Assembly (NCBI RefSeq): GCF_040892615.1
Contig: NZ_JBFRYC010000012.1
Coordinates: forward strand, 1-64,000
DNA from: Thioclava arctica
GTDB taxonomy: Bacteria > Pseudomonadota > Alphaproteobacteria > Rhodobacterales > Rhodobacteraceae
Direction of reading: 5' to 3'
DNA: 64,000 nucleotides
Part shown: positions 25,757 through 35,203 of the stretch, in pieces
Layout of the letters: each line of letters starts with the position of its first letter
How positions within the stretch are numbered: the first letter of the stretch is position 1
The notes under the pieces: model-generated
The model's input: the letters and a program-made list of their open reading frames with translations, nothing else
Told to the model about the DNA's origin: nothing
Databases searched by the model: none
Made by a program: the position numbers and the translations under genes

Positions 25757-27053
25757 CAGTCTTTCCTTTCTGGGCTTCGCCCACAAACAGTTTCCTCACG
25801 GTGTTCCTCCCGATCTTGTTTGCGAACAGGGACCAATCGCCCCGTTCCTTGCGCATCCGCCCGAACACAATTGCCGGATGGATACCTAGCTCGTTCGCGA
25901 AGCGCTCAATGACCGCAGCCGACTTCGCGATGCGGGCGGTAGAACGCCGCCAGCGTTCTTCTGGGATGAGCAAGTTGGAGGCGAACCGGTTGGCCTCCTC
26001 CTCCTGTTCATCGACTGATGTCTCTTGGTCCGTCTGATCGTAGAAGCCTACGGCCAGCCCGGTGGAGAAGTGAAGAGTGACGTGGGCAAGTTCGTGCATC
26101 AGCGTGAACCAGAAGTTGTCCACCGTGTCGGTCCTGACGGTCATTCCGATGACCGGTCTCCCATCCACGATGAACGCTGCGCCGTCGATCTTGAGGCCGG
26201 GGATCTGTGGCTCCACAATCAATACGATCCCGCGGTGGGCGAGCACTTCCACCGCCCGGAGCGGCCCGCGGGGGTCATTGCTCAGACGGACCAGTTCGGG
26301 CATCCACTTGAGTTCAAGCGGCTCATGAACGTCCTCGACGCCCGCGAAAGCGTCACGAGCTCTCGCGGTGACCCTAGCGCGCCAGGCGTGGAGCAAGACG
26401 TCTTCGGCGTGATCCACAACGTTGAGGCCAGTTCGGAGAAGCCCTGGGCTTCCAAAATCGATCCGGTTCTCAGCGATGTAGCGACGAAGCTCCGCCTCAG
26501 TGAAGTCTTCGGCGAACCAGCCGTTCTCGCGCCCATGTTTGAGGATTTTCTTGATCTCGGCCTTCGACACACCGTCGATGACCTTGTCCAGTCCGCGGAG
26601 CTCCGGTTGGTCAGGCATGTCAGCCCAAGGCCGGACTCCCAGCAGCGCCGCCACGCGATGATAGTTCTTGAGGCTGATCGGGGCATAACGCTCAGCCTCC
26701 CAACGCTGAACCTGTTGTTCCTTTACGCCGAGGCGCCATGCTAGGTCCTTCTGAGAGAAGCCGTTGGCGATCCGCGCTACTATGAGCATCAGGCCAAGGT
26801 CGCGGTTAACCAGTTCTTTTAGGGCGGTGGGTCGTTGGGTGTCCTTGGCCTCTTCGTATGCCTCGACCGCTTGGGTCAGGCGCGCGCGCTCGGCCTTCAT
26901 CATGCGCGAGACTTGAGAAACCACCTCAGGCGGCAGGCCGGCCACAACCGGCTCCATCGCGCGCTCCGAGTGAAGAGCCTCAGAGAGACGAGAAATCCGG
27001 GCACGCGTTTCCCGCGCTTCTTTTTCGTTCAGGGTGATTCTGTTCATGGTCAT
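25725..27053 (-). CDS. XRE-type repressor fused to ImmA/IrrE-family metallopeptidase
   Basis: 442 residues. A central HTH (about 88-121; SQKDLAWRLGVKEQQVQRWE) is followed by an ImmA/IrrE zinc protease domain with HELAH (320-324) and a downstream acidic cluster EEEANRFA (351-358) supplying the third ligand. These proteins typically bind their own operator and cleave a partner or repressor upon DNA damage or infection. A leading helical segment (1-80) is extra. A 16-bp inverted repeat sits 12 bp upstream of its ATG, matching autoregulation. It overlaps the Beta-family gene and probably forms a two-gene operon with it. Confidence 0.88.
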   Translation of the reverse strand: MTMNRITLNEKEARETRARISRLSEALHSERAMEPVVAGLPPEVVSQVSRMMKAERARLTQAVEAYEEAKDTQRPTALKELVNRDLGLMLIVARIANGFSQKDLAWRLGVKEQQVQRWEAERYAPISLKNYHRVAALLGVRPWADMPDQPELRGLDKVIDGVSKAEIKKILKHGRENGWFAEDFTEAELRRYIAENRIDFGSPGLLRTGLNVVDHAEDVLLHAWRARVTARARDAFAGVEDVHEPLELKWMPELVRLSNDPRGPLRAVEVLAHRGIVLIVEPQIPGLKIDGAAFIVDGRPVIGMTVRTDTVDNFWFTLMHELAHVTLHFSTGLAVGFYDQTDQETSVDEQEEEANRFASNLLIPEERWRRSTARIAKSAAVIERFANELGIHPAIVFGRMRKERGDWSLFANKIGRNTVRKLFVGEAQKGKTDAPILPGPQG

Positions 27054-27064
27054 GCCTCAATATA

Positions 27065-27108
27065 CCCAACTTATTTGTTGTGGCCAAGCACCCAACAAAT
27101 AAGTTGGG
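27065..27108. promoter_or_regulatory. Long perfect inverted repeat, likely operator of the XRE-ImmA operon
   Basis: CCCAACTTATTTGTTG (27065-27080) and CAACAAATAAGTTGGG (27093-27108) are perfect 16-bp arms around a 12-bp spacer. The repeat is 12 bp from the ATG of the XRE-ImmA gene. The AT-rich arms in a GC-rich context, and their distance (centres about one to two helical turns apart), suit a dimer-of-dimers XRE operator. As RNA it could also form a hairpin next to the start. It is not followed by a T run, so a terminator is unlikely. Confidence 0.7.
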
Positions 27109-27515
27109 TGCAATCGGATTCTGGATGGCCGCGAAACGCTGAGTGCGATCGATTTGGGCGTTACAGTATCGACCATCACACTTGTCATGGGCATATGGTG
27201 CTTTCCGTAGAGAACTGGCAGCACCCGACCGCAAGTTTGACGCGGGCCGTTGCTTCCGACGATGCCACGCTCCTCGCGGCCTATGCTGGCGGGTCCACGA
27301 GAATCTTAGAGTTCGCTTGGGTCCGTTTCCCCAATAACTCGCTGCAGTGATATCCCAACTTTTAATCGAAAGGCCATATGTGGCCCCGTAATGAAGGATG
27401 GACGCTCCAAGAGGCCCCTTGAGGCCTATTGACAAGAATCACCATAAAAGGCCATATACGACCGACATTAGCAAATTATCTGGAGTAATCGGCATCTTGC
27501 GGCCTTTAAAGTAAA
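27109..27515. promoter_or_regulatory. hipBA promoter region with repeated AAAGGCCATAT boxes
   Basis: About 400 bp between divergent operons with no convincing gene. The word AAGGCCATAT occurs twice, near 27371 (within GGCCATATGTGGCC, a near-palindrome) and near 27447, and a related GGCCTTTAAAG lies near 27505. A -35-like TTGACA is at 27430-27435. These spaced repeats are good candidates for HipB operators, which in E. coli lie upstream of hipB in several copies. This is inferred from position. Confidence 0.4.
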
Positions 27516-27854
27516 ATGGCGACATCTCAACAAATCGAACAAGAAATCGGGCAACGTCTCGCGCGCTTGCGCCTCGCGCGCAACGTGACCCAAACTGACC
27601 TCGCCGAGAAGGCGGGCATCGGAGTACGCACCCTGCGCCGCCTTGAAGCGGGGGACCCTTCGACCCTGGACACCTTTCTTCGCGTCGCCACCGCGCTCGA
27701 TCTGGAAGAGCCAATACTCTCTGCGTTACCAGAGGGAGACATCAGGCCAATTGAACGCGTCTCGCAGAAGGGGAAGGAGCGCAGGAGAGCGAGTCCTGTA
27801 TCCGAACGCTCCAGAAAATCAACATGGACCTGGGGTGATGACGTAGATGACTGA
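27516..27854 (+). CDS. hipB: HipB-like XRE antitoxin
   Basis: 112 residues with a textbook XRE helix-turn-helix (LRLARNVTQTDLAEKAGIGVRTLRRLEAGDPSTLDTFLRVATAL, about 17-60) and a basic, disordered tail. It precedes hipA with an 8-bp overlap (ATGACTGA). It should bind and neutralise HipA and repress the operon through upstream boxes. Confidence 0.88.
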   Translation: MATSQQIEQEIGQRLARLRLARNVTQTDLAEKAGIGVRTLRRLEAGDPSTLDTFLRVATALDLEEPILSALPEGDIRPIERVSQKGKERRRASPVSERSRKSTWTWGDDVDD

Positions 27855-29148
27855 CGCGAGCATAGTATTGTGGGGTCGGCGCATTGGTGCTGTGAGTTGG
27901 GATGAGGCACGCGCACTCGGCATCTTTCAATACGATCCGGCCTTTGTGGGCGCGGGTATTGAGGTCGCGCCCCTGAAGATGCCAGTTCGGGAAGCACCCT
28001 ACGAGTTTCCCGCCCTTCCGAAAGAAACGTTCAAAGGGTTGCCCGGCATGTTGGCCGACGCGTTGCCAGACAAGTTCGGCAACCGGCTGATCGATGCGTG
28101 GCTTGCGGAAACGGGGCGAAGCGTGGACCGGTTCAGCCCCGTGGATCGGCTTTGTTACATCGGTAACCGCGGGATCGGGGCACTGGAGTTCGAGCCGACG
28201 GTCCGCAAGGCGACCCGGTCAAAAAAACTCGAAGTGGCCCAGTTGGTGGATCTGGCAAACAGGGTACTAAGCGAGCGTGAGAACCTTGCAGGTAGGCTGG
28301 GGGGTGAAGACGACGCCGAGGCGCTGGAAGATATCTTGAGCGTCGGGACCTCGGCGGGTGGCGCGCGCGCCAAGGCTGTACTCGCCTGGAACCGAGACAC
28401 CGGTGAGTTCAGGTCAGGGCAAGTCAAAGTCGACGAGGGGTACGAGCATTGGCTCTTGAAGTTCGACGGAGTGTCCAACAACCGCGACAAAGAGCTCGCC
28501 GACCCGCAAGGCTTTGGAAAGATCGAGTACGCATATTACCTGATGGCGACCGAAGCGGGCATCGACATGTCGGAATGCAGGCTTCACCACGAGGGCGGCC
28601 GAAGCCACTTCATGACACGTCGGTTCGACCGGGACGAACGGGGGCGAAAGCGCCACATGCAATCGCTAGGCGCGATGCAGCATTTCGATTTCAACGACCC
28701 GGCATCTTATTCCTACGAGCAGGCCGTCTTGACAATCAGGGATCTTGGGCTCGGGATGGACGTCGTAGAACAGCAGTACAAGCGTGCGGTCTTCAACGTT
28801 GTCGCCCGCAACCAGGATGACCACGTCAAGAATATTTCCTTCCTCATGGACCGGTCCGGAGCCTGGCGACTGTCTCCCGCCTATGACGTGGCCTATTCCT
28901 ACAATCCTTCTGGCTCATGGACCCGCGATCACCAGATGAGCTTGGCGGGAAAGCGAAACGATTTTACCCATGGCGACCTCATGGTACTTGCTTCGAACGT
29001 GGGGCTGAAATCCAACAAGGCGAACCAGGCAATCGAGGACATTGTGGACGCGGTCGCGAAGTGGCAAGAGTTCGCTGAGCAGGCGGGTGTCGAGCATTCT
29101 GATATGAGCCGCATCGAGAAAACCTTTCGCATGAATTTGCGTGGCTAG
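27847..29148 (+). CDS. hipA: HipA-family serine/threonine kinase toxin
   Basis: 433 residues, normal HipA length. The N-terminal subdomain (couple_hipA, 1-110) is followed by the kinase core: LSVGTSAGGARAKAVLA for the ATP-binding loop (about 164-180), HWLLKFDG with the Lys, RNQDDHVKN (321-329) with catalytic D324, and SPAYDVAY with metal-binding D347. E. coli HipA phosphorylates glutamyl-tRNA synthetase and causes persistence; the substrate of this homologue is unknown. All key residues are present, so the pair appears functional. Confidence 0.92.
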   Translation: MTDASIVLWGRRIGAVSWDEARALGIFQYDPAFVGAGIEVAPLKMPVREAPYEFPALPKETFKGLPGMLADALPDKFGNRLIDAWLAETGRSVDRFSPVDRLCYIGNRGIGALEFEPTVRKATRSKKLEVAQLVDLANRVLSERENLAGRLGGEDDAEALEDILSVGTSAGGARAKAVLAWNRDTGEFRSGQVKVDEGYEHWLLKFDGVSNNRDKELADPQGFGKIEYAYYLMATEAGIDMSECRLHHEGGRSHFMTRRFDRDERGRKRHMQSLGAMQHFDFNDPASYSYEQAVLTIRDLGLGMDVVEQQYKRAVFNVVARNQDDHVKNISFLMDRSGAWRLSPAYDVAYSYNPSGSWTRDHQMSLAGKRNDFTHGDLMVLASNVGLKSNKANQAIEDIVDAVAKWQEFAEQAGVEHSDMSRIEKTFRMNLRG

Positions 29149-29226
29149 TGGCGCAAGGATGCCCGATACTGGTTGCCCTGGAATCCGTCGTGGATCATGT
29201 TTTCCATCGCGCGCAGTTGGTGCGCG

Positions 29227-30171
29227 TTAGGTGTTTAGTCCCGGCATCTGGTGGATCGGATTTAGGATGAATCTGTCTGGCTCGGATGTGCAGATCTTGC
29301 AGATGTATTCGTAGGGCGTGAGGCCACCGAGGGTCTTGAGCCTGCGCGCGAAGTTGTAGGCTGCCATGAAGTCTGCGAGATGCGCCTTCAATTGGTCATG
29401 GTTGTTGTAATGGAATCGCTTGATCGTCGCGTCCTTGATGGTGCGATTCATTCGCTCCACCTGACCGTTGGTCCACGGATGGTTTGGCTTGGTGAGGCGG
29501 TGCTCGATGCTGTTGGCTTCGCAGATCATGTCGAAGCGCATCGGCCTTGAATAGGCGGTGTTGCGATTGCGCGGTTGCTCTGCGAACTGAATGCCGTTGT
29601 CGGTGAGAATTGTGTGGACCTGATAGGGCACGGCCTCGAGCATTTGCTGTAGGAACTCCCAAGCGGTCTTGCGGTCTGCCTTCTCTACGAGTTGGGTGAC
29701 TGCGAACTTACTGGTCCGGTCAATACCGACGAACAGGTAGAGCTTGCCTTCAGCAGTCTGAACCTCGGCGATGTCGATATGGAAGAAGCCGATGGGGTAT
29801 CGTTTGAACTTCTGGCGCTTTGGCTTGTCGCCCTCGACATCAGGCAGCCGGGAAATGCCGTGTCGCTGCAGACACCGATGCAGCGCCGAACGCGTCAAAT
29901 GCGGAATCGTTGGTTGAAGGGCATAAAGACAATCGTCCAGCGGCAACAAGGTGTGCCGTCTGAATGCGACGATTGTCGCCTCCTCTGCTTCGGACAAGAC
30001 TGTTGACCGGGGCTCTTTCGGCCCAGTCTTCAAATCCTCGACAGTCTGGCGTTTACGCCACTTCGCCACTGTTTTGGGATTGATGCCGAGCCTCCTGGCT
30101 CAGTTGCGCGAGCGAAGCTTGCGATCGCTGTATTGCAGCTCTGACGGCGTGCGTGGTCGTGGCGCTCCCAT
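29227..30171 (-). pseudogene. IS481 transposase with interrupted N-terminus
   Basis: From about 30098 the frame reads RLGINPKTVAKWRKRQTVEDL through a full rve integrase core: HIDIAEVQTAEGKLYLFVGIDRTSK (first Asp), LTDNGIQF (second Asp) and HPWTNGQVERMNRTIKD (Glu). Upstream in the same frame the normal N-terminal helix (MGAPRPRTPSELQYSDRKLRSRN) is followed by a TGA, where a short indel breaks the HTH. If translation restarts at the GTG at 30069 a 280-residue protein lacking its first helix would be made. Transposition ability is doubtful. Confidence 0.75.
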
Positions 30172-30248
30172 GACGAACTTGTCCCATAATGCTTCCTTCC
30201 ATTCCTGCGAAAGGATCGCACCATCAAACCTTGGGATCAAACACCTAA
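29227..30248 (-). mobile_element. IS481-type insertion sequence, about 1.02 kb
   Basis: The ends are TTAGGTGTTT (29227-29236) and its complement AAACACCTAA (30239-30248); the similarity continues inward (AGTCCCGG against GATCCCAAGG). The transposase stop codon TAA lies in the left repeat. The element separates hipBA from the SbcCD-like pair. No clear target duplication was identified. Confidence 0.8.
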
Positions 30249-30473
30249 GGGAAGCCCTATTAGGCATGCTGCCAAAATTCAAATTACATTGCACTCACGA
30301 CTATCAGTTTTACATACTTGCGAACATCGATCGGGATGCAGGAGGGCACCACCACCGAACTGCGCTAAGTGGCGGCGGCCAAATTGAGGAACAAAGACAT
30401 GTTCAATAGCAACTGATAGTTATTGTGATGTATCAAAGAAAAACCGCATCTTTCGCGGAAACACGGACGGAAT

Positions 30474-31655
30474 ATGATGCGCCTCCTCGTTTCAGCTGAC
30501 ATTCATCTTGGATCACCCATCCGATCCGTGGCGCTACGGAACCCCGATCTTGGCGACCGGCTGAAACAGGCCAGCCGCGACACCTTTGCCGAGATCATCG
30601 ACTTGGCGATTTCGGAGCAGGTCGATGCTTTGGTGCTGGCGGGCGACATCTTTGACAATGGTTACCCGGATCTGAAAGCCCGGGCCTTCCTGATTTCCCA
30701 GTTGGCGCGTGCTTCCGAAGCTGGTGTGCCCACGGTGCTGATCAGGGGTAACCACGATGCGCTGTTAGATCACAAGGCGCATGGAGATTTGGGGCCGAAT
30801 GTCCATGTTCTGCACAATGGTGCACCGACGGTCGAGATCGGTGGCACGGCTTTCCATGGCCTCTCCTTTGATGCGGCACATGTGGCAAAGAGCTTTCTTC
30901 CCGATTATCCGCGACCGGTGCCGGGCAAGCGCAACGTCGGGCTGATGCATACCTCGCTTGACGGTGCTCAGGGTCATGATCCCTATGCACCCTGCGCCGA
31001 ACGGGACCTGATGGCGTATGGGTACGATCTCTGGTGCCTCGGGCATATACACGCACCCTTCGAGCGTGTCGACGGACCGGTACTGGCGGTCATGCCCGGT
31101 ATCCCGCAGCCGCGCCATTTTGGTGAGCGCAACGGTGGCGCCGTGACCATTGTTTCGGTGGGCGAGGGCACGCCGGAATTCGAACGCCGCGCCATTGGTC
31201 ACCTTGGCTTTTCCGAATGTGCGCTGGATTTGAGCGCCTGTGCTGACCAACAGGAGGTCTTGCGCAGCTTGCGCGACACATTGATGTCCGCGCAAGTGCC
31301 GGGACGCGATATGGCGGTGCGCCTGCACGTTACCTCGGATCGCCACGGGACAGAACTGGTGACGGAACTGGCGGCCGAAGTGCTGGATAGCATCGACGGT
31401 GTATTCCTCGACAAGGTCAAATCTGCTCCGCCGCCCCGCAAACCGGGAGCCGAGACTGACGATCTCGTTCGCCTCATGCAGGACGAACTGACCGAAGACG
31501 GCTTTCGGCAGGCCGCTCTGCAACAGCTCGAAGAACTACGCCTCGCCCTGCCATCAGAAATCATGGACGAGCTGGATGAGAGCGGGCTGGATACACTACT
31601 GGAGGAAGCGATAGCGGAAGTTTCTCTGACGTTGCACGCGGGGGCTTTGCGATGA
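30474..31655 (+). CDS. SbcD/Mre11-like DNA exonuclease (calcineurin-type phosphoesterase)
   Basis: 393 residues. The five phosphoesterase motifs are clear: ADIHLGSP (about 8-15), AGDIFDNG (about 56-63), RGNHDAL (about 92-98), the MHTS His, and LGHIHAPF (about 190-197). Such enzymes degrade DNA ends with a partner SMC-like ATPase. The ATPase gene overlaps by 4 bp (ATGA). It resembles the YhaO/SbcD type. In this island it may be part of a repair or anti-invader nuclease rather than the housekeeping SbcCD (inference). Confidence 0.88.
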   Translation: MMRLLVSADIHLGSPIRSVALRNPDLGDRLKQASRDTFAEIIDLAISEQVDALVLAGDIFDNGYPDLKARAFLISQLARASEAGVPTVLIRGNHDALLDHKAHGDLGPNVHVLHNGAPTVEIGGTAFHGLSFDAAHVAKSFLPDYPRPVPGKRNVGLMHTSLDGAQGHDPYAPCAERDLMAYGYDLWCLGHIHAPFERVDGPVLAVMPGIPQPRHFGERNGGAVTIVSVGEGTPEFERRAIGHLGFSECALDLSACADQQEVLRSLRDTLMSAQVPGRDMAVRLHVTSDRHGTELVTELAAEVLDSIDGVFLDKVKSAPPPRKPGAETDDLVRLMQDELTEDGFRQAALQQLEELRLALPSEIMDELDESGLDTLLEEAIAEVSLTLHAGALR

Positions 31656-34600
31656 GGCTGAACCGGTTAGACCTGATCCGCTATGGCCGTTTCAAAGACG
31701 CCGAGATTGTATTTCCAAGGCCTGTCGAAGGCGTCCCCGATGTGACGGTGATTTTTGGTCCAAACGAGGCGGGCAAGTCCACGGCCTATCACGCCTTTCT
31801 GGAATTGCTTTTCGGGTTTAAAGGCGGGGCACATCCTTATGCCTTCAAGTTTGAGCGAAGTGATCTTTTGGTGGGGGCAGAACTTGACCTGCCCGGGCGC
31901 GGGACCATGGCTTTGCACCGTAACAGCAAGAGGACGCAATCACTGTTGGACGCGCAGAACCGCCCAATAAACGAGGCGATCCTGTCGGGTGCTTTGCACG
32001 GCCTATCGCGAGAGACTTATGAGGAACGGTTTTCTCTCAACGAGAAGGGCTTGCGCGAGGGTGGCGAACGGATCGCCGGGGCGCAGGGAGACCTTGGGCA
32101 ACTTCTGCATGCGGGTCTTTCGGGCCTGACGGGCATGGCGCAAACGCTAGACGCCCTGGCGGAGCGAGCCGACAAATTTCACAAAAAACGAGGCCGGGGC
32201 AACATTCTGAAAACCGGTAGCGATCGCCTGAAAGAGATTGGCCGTGAACTGCGGGCTGAGCGCCTGACGACAGAGCGAGAGCGCACCCTGCGTCATGATC
32301 GTGATCGGGCAGCAGCCGAGTTTGAGGGGGTTGATGCCGAGCTGCGGCAAACCCATCAAAGACAGGCCGCGTCAAAAGCTGCGGAGGTCTGGTATGATCG
32401 AACTGAGGAAATAGGGCAGCTTACAGAGGCCTTGGTCGATTTCCCCGACGGCCCCGACCTCCATCCTGGCGCGGCAGAGCGCGTGGCGGGCCTTGTCGAA
32501 AAAATCGCCGCGCAGACGATCCGGATCGCGGAGGCGGAAGAAGAGATCGCCAAACAAGATCAGGTCGTCGCAGACAACCCAGTCGACAAGCTGGCCCAGA
32601 CGTTGACGGCAGAGTTGGAACGTCTCGATCAATTGACTATCGACGGAGCGCCGCTGATGGGGCGGGCCAGCACTGCGCGGGCCGATCTTGCCCGGCGCAG
32701 CGAAGATCAGGAAAAACTCAGTCGCCAAATAGACGCCGTTTTGCGGCTCCTCCAGGTGCCAGATGCGCCGGCATCCACAATTGCCCTGGAGGCAGGCGTT
32801 CTTGAGGATCTTGCAAGTGCAGTCCAGAATTGCTTGACCGCCAGTCTTTCAACCGACGCCGCACGGGAGGCCGCCGAAGCAGCCCGCGCCCAACAGGGCG
32901 AAGCGCCCGCTGAACCGCAAGACATGTCTGCGCTGCGAGCCGCCTTCGATCTTTGGAAGACTGTGGCGGATCTTACCGCGTTCGAGACTGACCAAAGCCA
33001 AGCTTTGGCGCGTCTGACCAAGGTCACTGCTGGTCTGCCGGGGTCCTGGAAAGAACTGATCGCCGAGGGCCTGCCGGCGCGCGAAACGCTCGACGAAGTC
33101 GGTCGGAAGTGGGTGGCCCTGACCGCCGACCTTGCGTCGGCGCACAATGACCTCGACGTCCGCGCAGCAGAACTGGCTGAGACGCGGGCCCATCTTTGTG
33201 CGCAAGAGGCCGCGCCTGACGCCGTTGACATTGTCATGACTGAAGAGACCCGGCGTCGGCGTGACATGGTTTGGCAGCAGCACCGGGACGATCTGACCAC
33301 CGAGACCGCGGATCAATTCGAGACAGCGATGTATGCTGATGATGGCACCCGCGCGCATTATCTGATCGGCGCAGAGGCCCGGCAGCGTCTGCTCGCGGCG
33401 CAAGGTCAGGTGCGGACCGCCGAGGCAAGGTATGGGACCGCAAAGACGCGTCACGACGATTTGGTCACTCTCCGTGACCGCCTGTCGGAGCGCTGTTCAA
33501 GGTTGGCGCTTGCATTGGGATTGGGGGAAGACGCGAGCCCCTCAGCCTTTAGCGCGCGGCAGCAGGCACTGACCGCAGCGGCCGAAGCGGCAGCCGATCT
33601 TTCCAATGCGAAAGAAGCTTTAAGAGCCCGTCTTGCCCATCAGGAGGTGACCCGCGACGCGCTGATTGATGCTGCGCGGCCCCTTGGACTTGACCCAGCG
33701 AAAGGTGATCTACCCGCGCAGGTGCAACGCGCATTGACGTTGGAGGATAGTGATCGCAAGGCTTGGGCCAAATGGCAGGACGGCGAGAAGACCATAGCCA
33801 AGTTGGACAGCAAGTCGGAGGAATGCCAAACCGACTGCGAAACGGCGCAGGGGAATCTTGACCGGTTGACTGCGGTGCTGCCATTGCCGGATCGCTCGCT
33901 TGAGGCAATTCGAGCCGCCCTGCCGCATCTGCGCAGCCTGCAGCAGCTTTATGGCGAGCATCAAAAGCTCTCCGCTCGGATCGAGGCCCTGGAGCAGGCG
34001 ATTGCCGCCCTTGCAGAGGGCGCACAGCGTCTGACTCGGATTTTGGATGATCCTGAGGATGAGACAGGTATCGACCCCGCTCAAGTCATCGACTGTGCTC
34101 GTGCGCGCGTAGTGGCATCCACGCGGGCTGACGAAAAACGAGTTGAGGCCGTGTTGCGACGGGATGAGACGGACAGGTCAAAACGCCGCGCGGAGACCGA
34201 ACTTCAGGCCGCGATTGACGATCTGAACGATTGTTTCGAAGGGCAGGGTGGACAAGACCTCTCGCCGCGCGACCGTGCCGCAAAGCTGGTTGAACGGGAT
34301 CGTCTGCGCGCCAATAAGGCAACGGCGGACCGCGATCGGCAGAAGGCTCGCGATGGCGTAGACGCCGATCTCTTTGCCGAGGAATTGGACCGGATGCCGC
34401 ACGCCACGCGCGCGGCAGAACTGGAACTCGCCCTGAAAGACGTACAGGACTCCCGCGACACCGCCCGCGACGCACAGCGTGAGGCTGCCCGTCTGTACCG
34501 CGACGCTTTTGAGGCCGCCGACCGCAGCGATCTCGCAACCGAACAGGCGACACTGCTCGAGGAGCTCCGGAGCGGTGCCCGTCAGGCGGCGGTGGCTCGG

Positions 34601-35059
34601 CTCGGGGTTCTGGCGGCACGCGGGGCGCTGCGCCGCCTTGCTGAAGAGCGGCGCAGTGGCATGTTGCGCGATGTTGAAGAGGCCTTTGTCACCATGACCA
34701 CCCCCGCTTGGACTGGTGTTGACGTCTGGAGCCAGGCGGAAGGTGAAAAGCTTGTTGGTATCCAATCTGATGGCAGCACGGTTCCTATTGAACAGATGTC
34801 GACGGGCACGATGGGCCAGTTGTACTTTGCGCTGCGCCTCGCTGGATATCGCAGCTTTGCGCGCGACCCAGGGCCGCTGCCGATGATCTTGGATGATATC
34901 ATGGAAACCTTCGACGATACGCGCGCTCGGGCCGCCCTGCAGCTTTGCGCCGAGATTGGCACAAACGGGCAGGCAATCCTCTTCACGCATCATGCCCATC
35001 TGGTCGAGTTGGCACGCGACTCCATCAAAGGGGTGACTGTTGTGAACATGCCAGATTGA
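31652..35059 (+). CDS. SbcC/Rad50-like ATPase (YhaN type)
   Basis: 1135 residues. N-terminal Walker A GPNEAGKST (36-44) follows the YGRFKDAEIVFP opening; a very long Ala/Glu/Arg-rich coiled-coil region spans about 180-1000; the C-terminus has the ABC signature region MSTGTMGQLYFALRLA (about 1048-1063), Walker B PMILDDIMETFDD (about 1074-1086) and the FTHHAHLVELA switch. No CxxC zinc hook was seen in the middle of the coiled coil, which distinguishes it from Rad50/SbcC and fits YhaN-type proteins. It works with the preceding phosphoesterase. Confidence 0.88.
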   Translation: MRLNRLDLIRYGRFKDAEIVFPRPVEGVPDVTVIFGPNEAGKSTAYHAFLELLFGFKGGAHPYAFKFERSDLLVGAELDLPGRGTMALHRNSKRTQSLLDAQNRPINEAILSGALHGLSRETYEERFSLNEKGLREGGERIAGAQGDLGQLLHAGLSGLTGMAQTLDALAERADKFHKKRGRGNILKTGSDRLKEIGRELRAERLTTERERTLRHDRDRAAAEFEGVDAELRQTHQRQAASKAAEVWYDRTEEIGQLTEALVDFPDGPDLHPGAAERVAGLVEKIAAQTIRIAEAEEEIAKQDQVVADNPVDKLAQTLTAELERLDQLTIDGAPLMGRASTARADLARRSEDQEKLSRQIDAVLRLLQVPDAPASTIALEAGVLEDLASAVQNCLTASLSTDAAREAAEAARAQQGEAPAEPQDMSALRAAFDLWKTVADLTAFETDQSQALARLTKVTAGLPGSWKELIAEGLPARETLDEVGRKWVALTADLASAHNDLDVRAAELAETRAHLCAQEAAPDAVDIVMTEETRRRRDMVWQQHRDDLTTETADQFETAMYADDGTRAHYLIGAEARQRLLAAQGQVRTAEARYGTAKTRHDDLVTLRDRLSERCSRLALALGLGEDASPSAFSARQQALTAAAEAAADLSNAKEALRARLAHQEVTRDALIDAARPLGLDPAKGDLPAQVQRALTLEDSDRKAWAKWQDGEKTIAKLDSKSEECQTDCETAQGNLDRLTAVLPLPDRSLEAIRAALPHLRSLQQLYGEHQKLSARIEALEQAIAALAEGAQRLTRILDDPEDETGIDPAQVIDCARARVVASTRADEKRVEAVLRRDETDRSKRRAETELQAAIDDLNDCFEGQGGQDLSPRDRAAKLVERDRLRANKATADRDRQKARDGVDADLFAEELDRMPHATRAAELELALKDVQDSRDTARDAQREAARLYRDAFEAADRSDLATEQATLLEELRSGARQAAVARLGVLAARGALRRLAEERRSGMLRDVEEAFVTMTTPAWTGVDVWSQAEGEKLVGIQSDGSTVPIEQMSTGTMGQLYFALRLAGYRSFARDPGPLPMILDDIMETFDDTRARAALQLCAEIGTNGQAILFTHHAHLVELARDSIKGVTVVNMPD

Positions 35060-35203
35060 CTGTTCTGAGTCGGCGCCGGATTTGCGTTTGCACATGGACG
35101 CGCTGATGGCGGGAATGTTTTCCCCTGACATTCACGTTCCCGGAAATTTTCTTTGGGGGGTATGCCCACGAGGAATACGGCGGTTTCAGGCCTGCATACT
35201 GCT

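Noticed and set aside
26025..26744. 239-codon frame on the plus strand opposite the XRE-ImmA gene
   Set aside because: The minus-strand protein has HTH and HELAH motifs; the plus-strand frame has none.
34178..35131. 317-codon open frame on the minus strand opposite the SbcC-like gene
   Set aside because: Mirror of a clear ATPase with Walker B and signature motifs; no protein-like features of its own.
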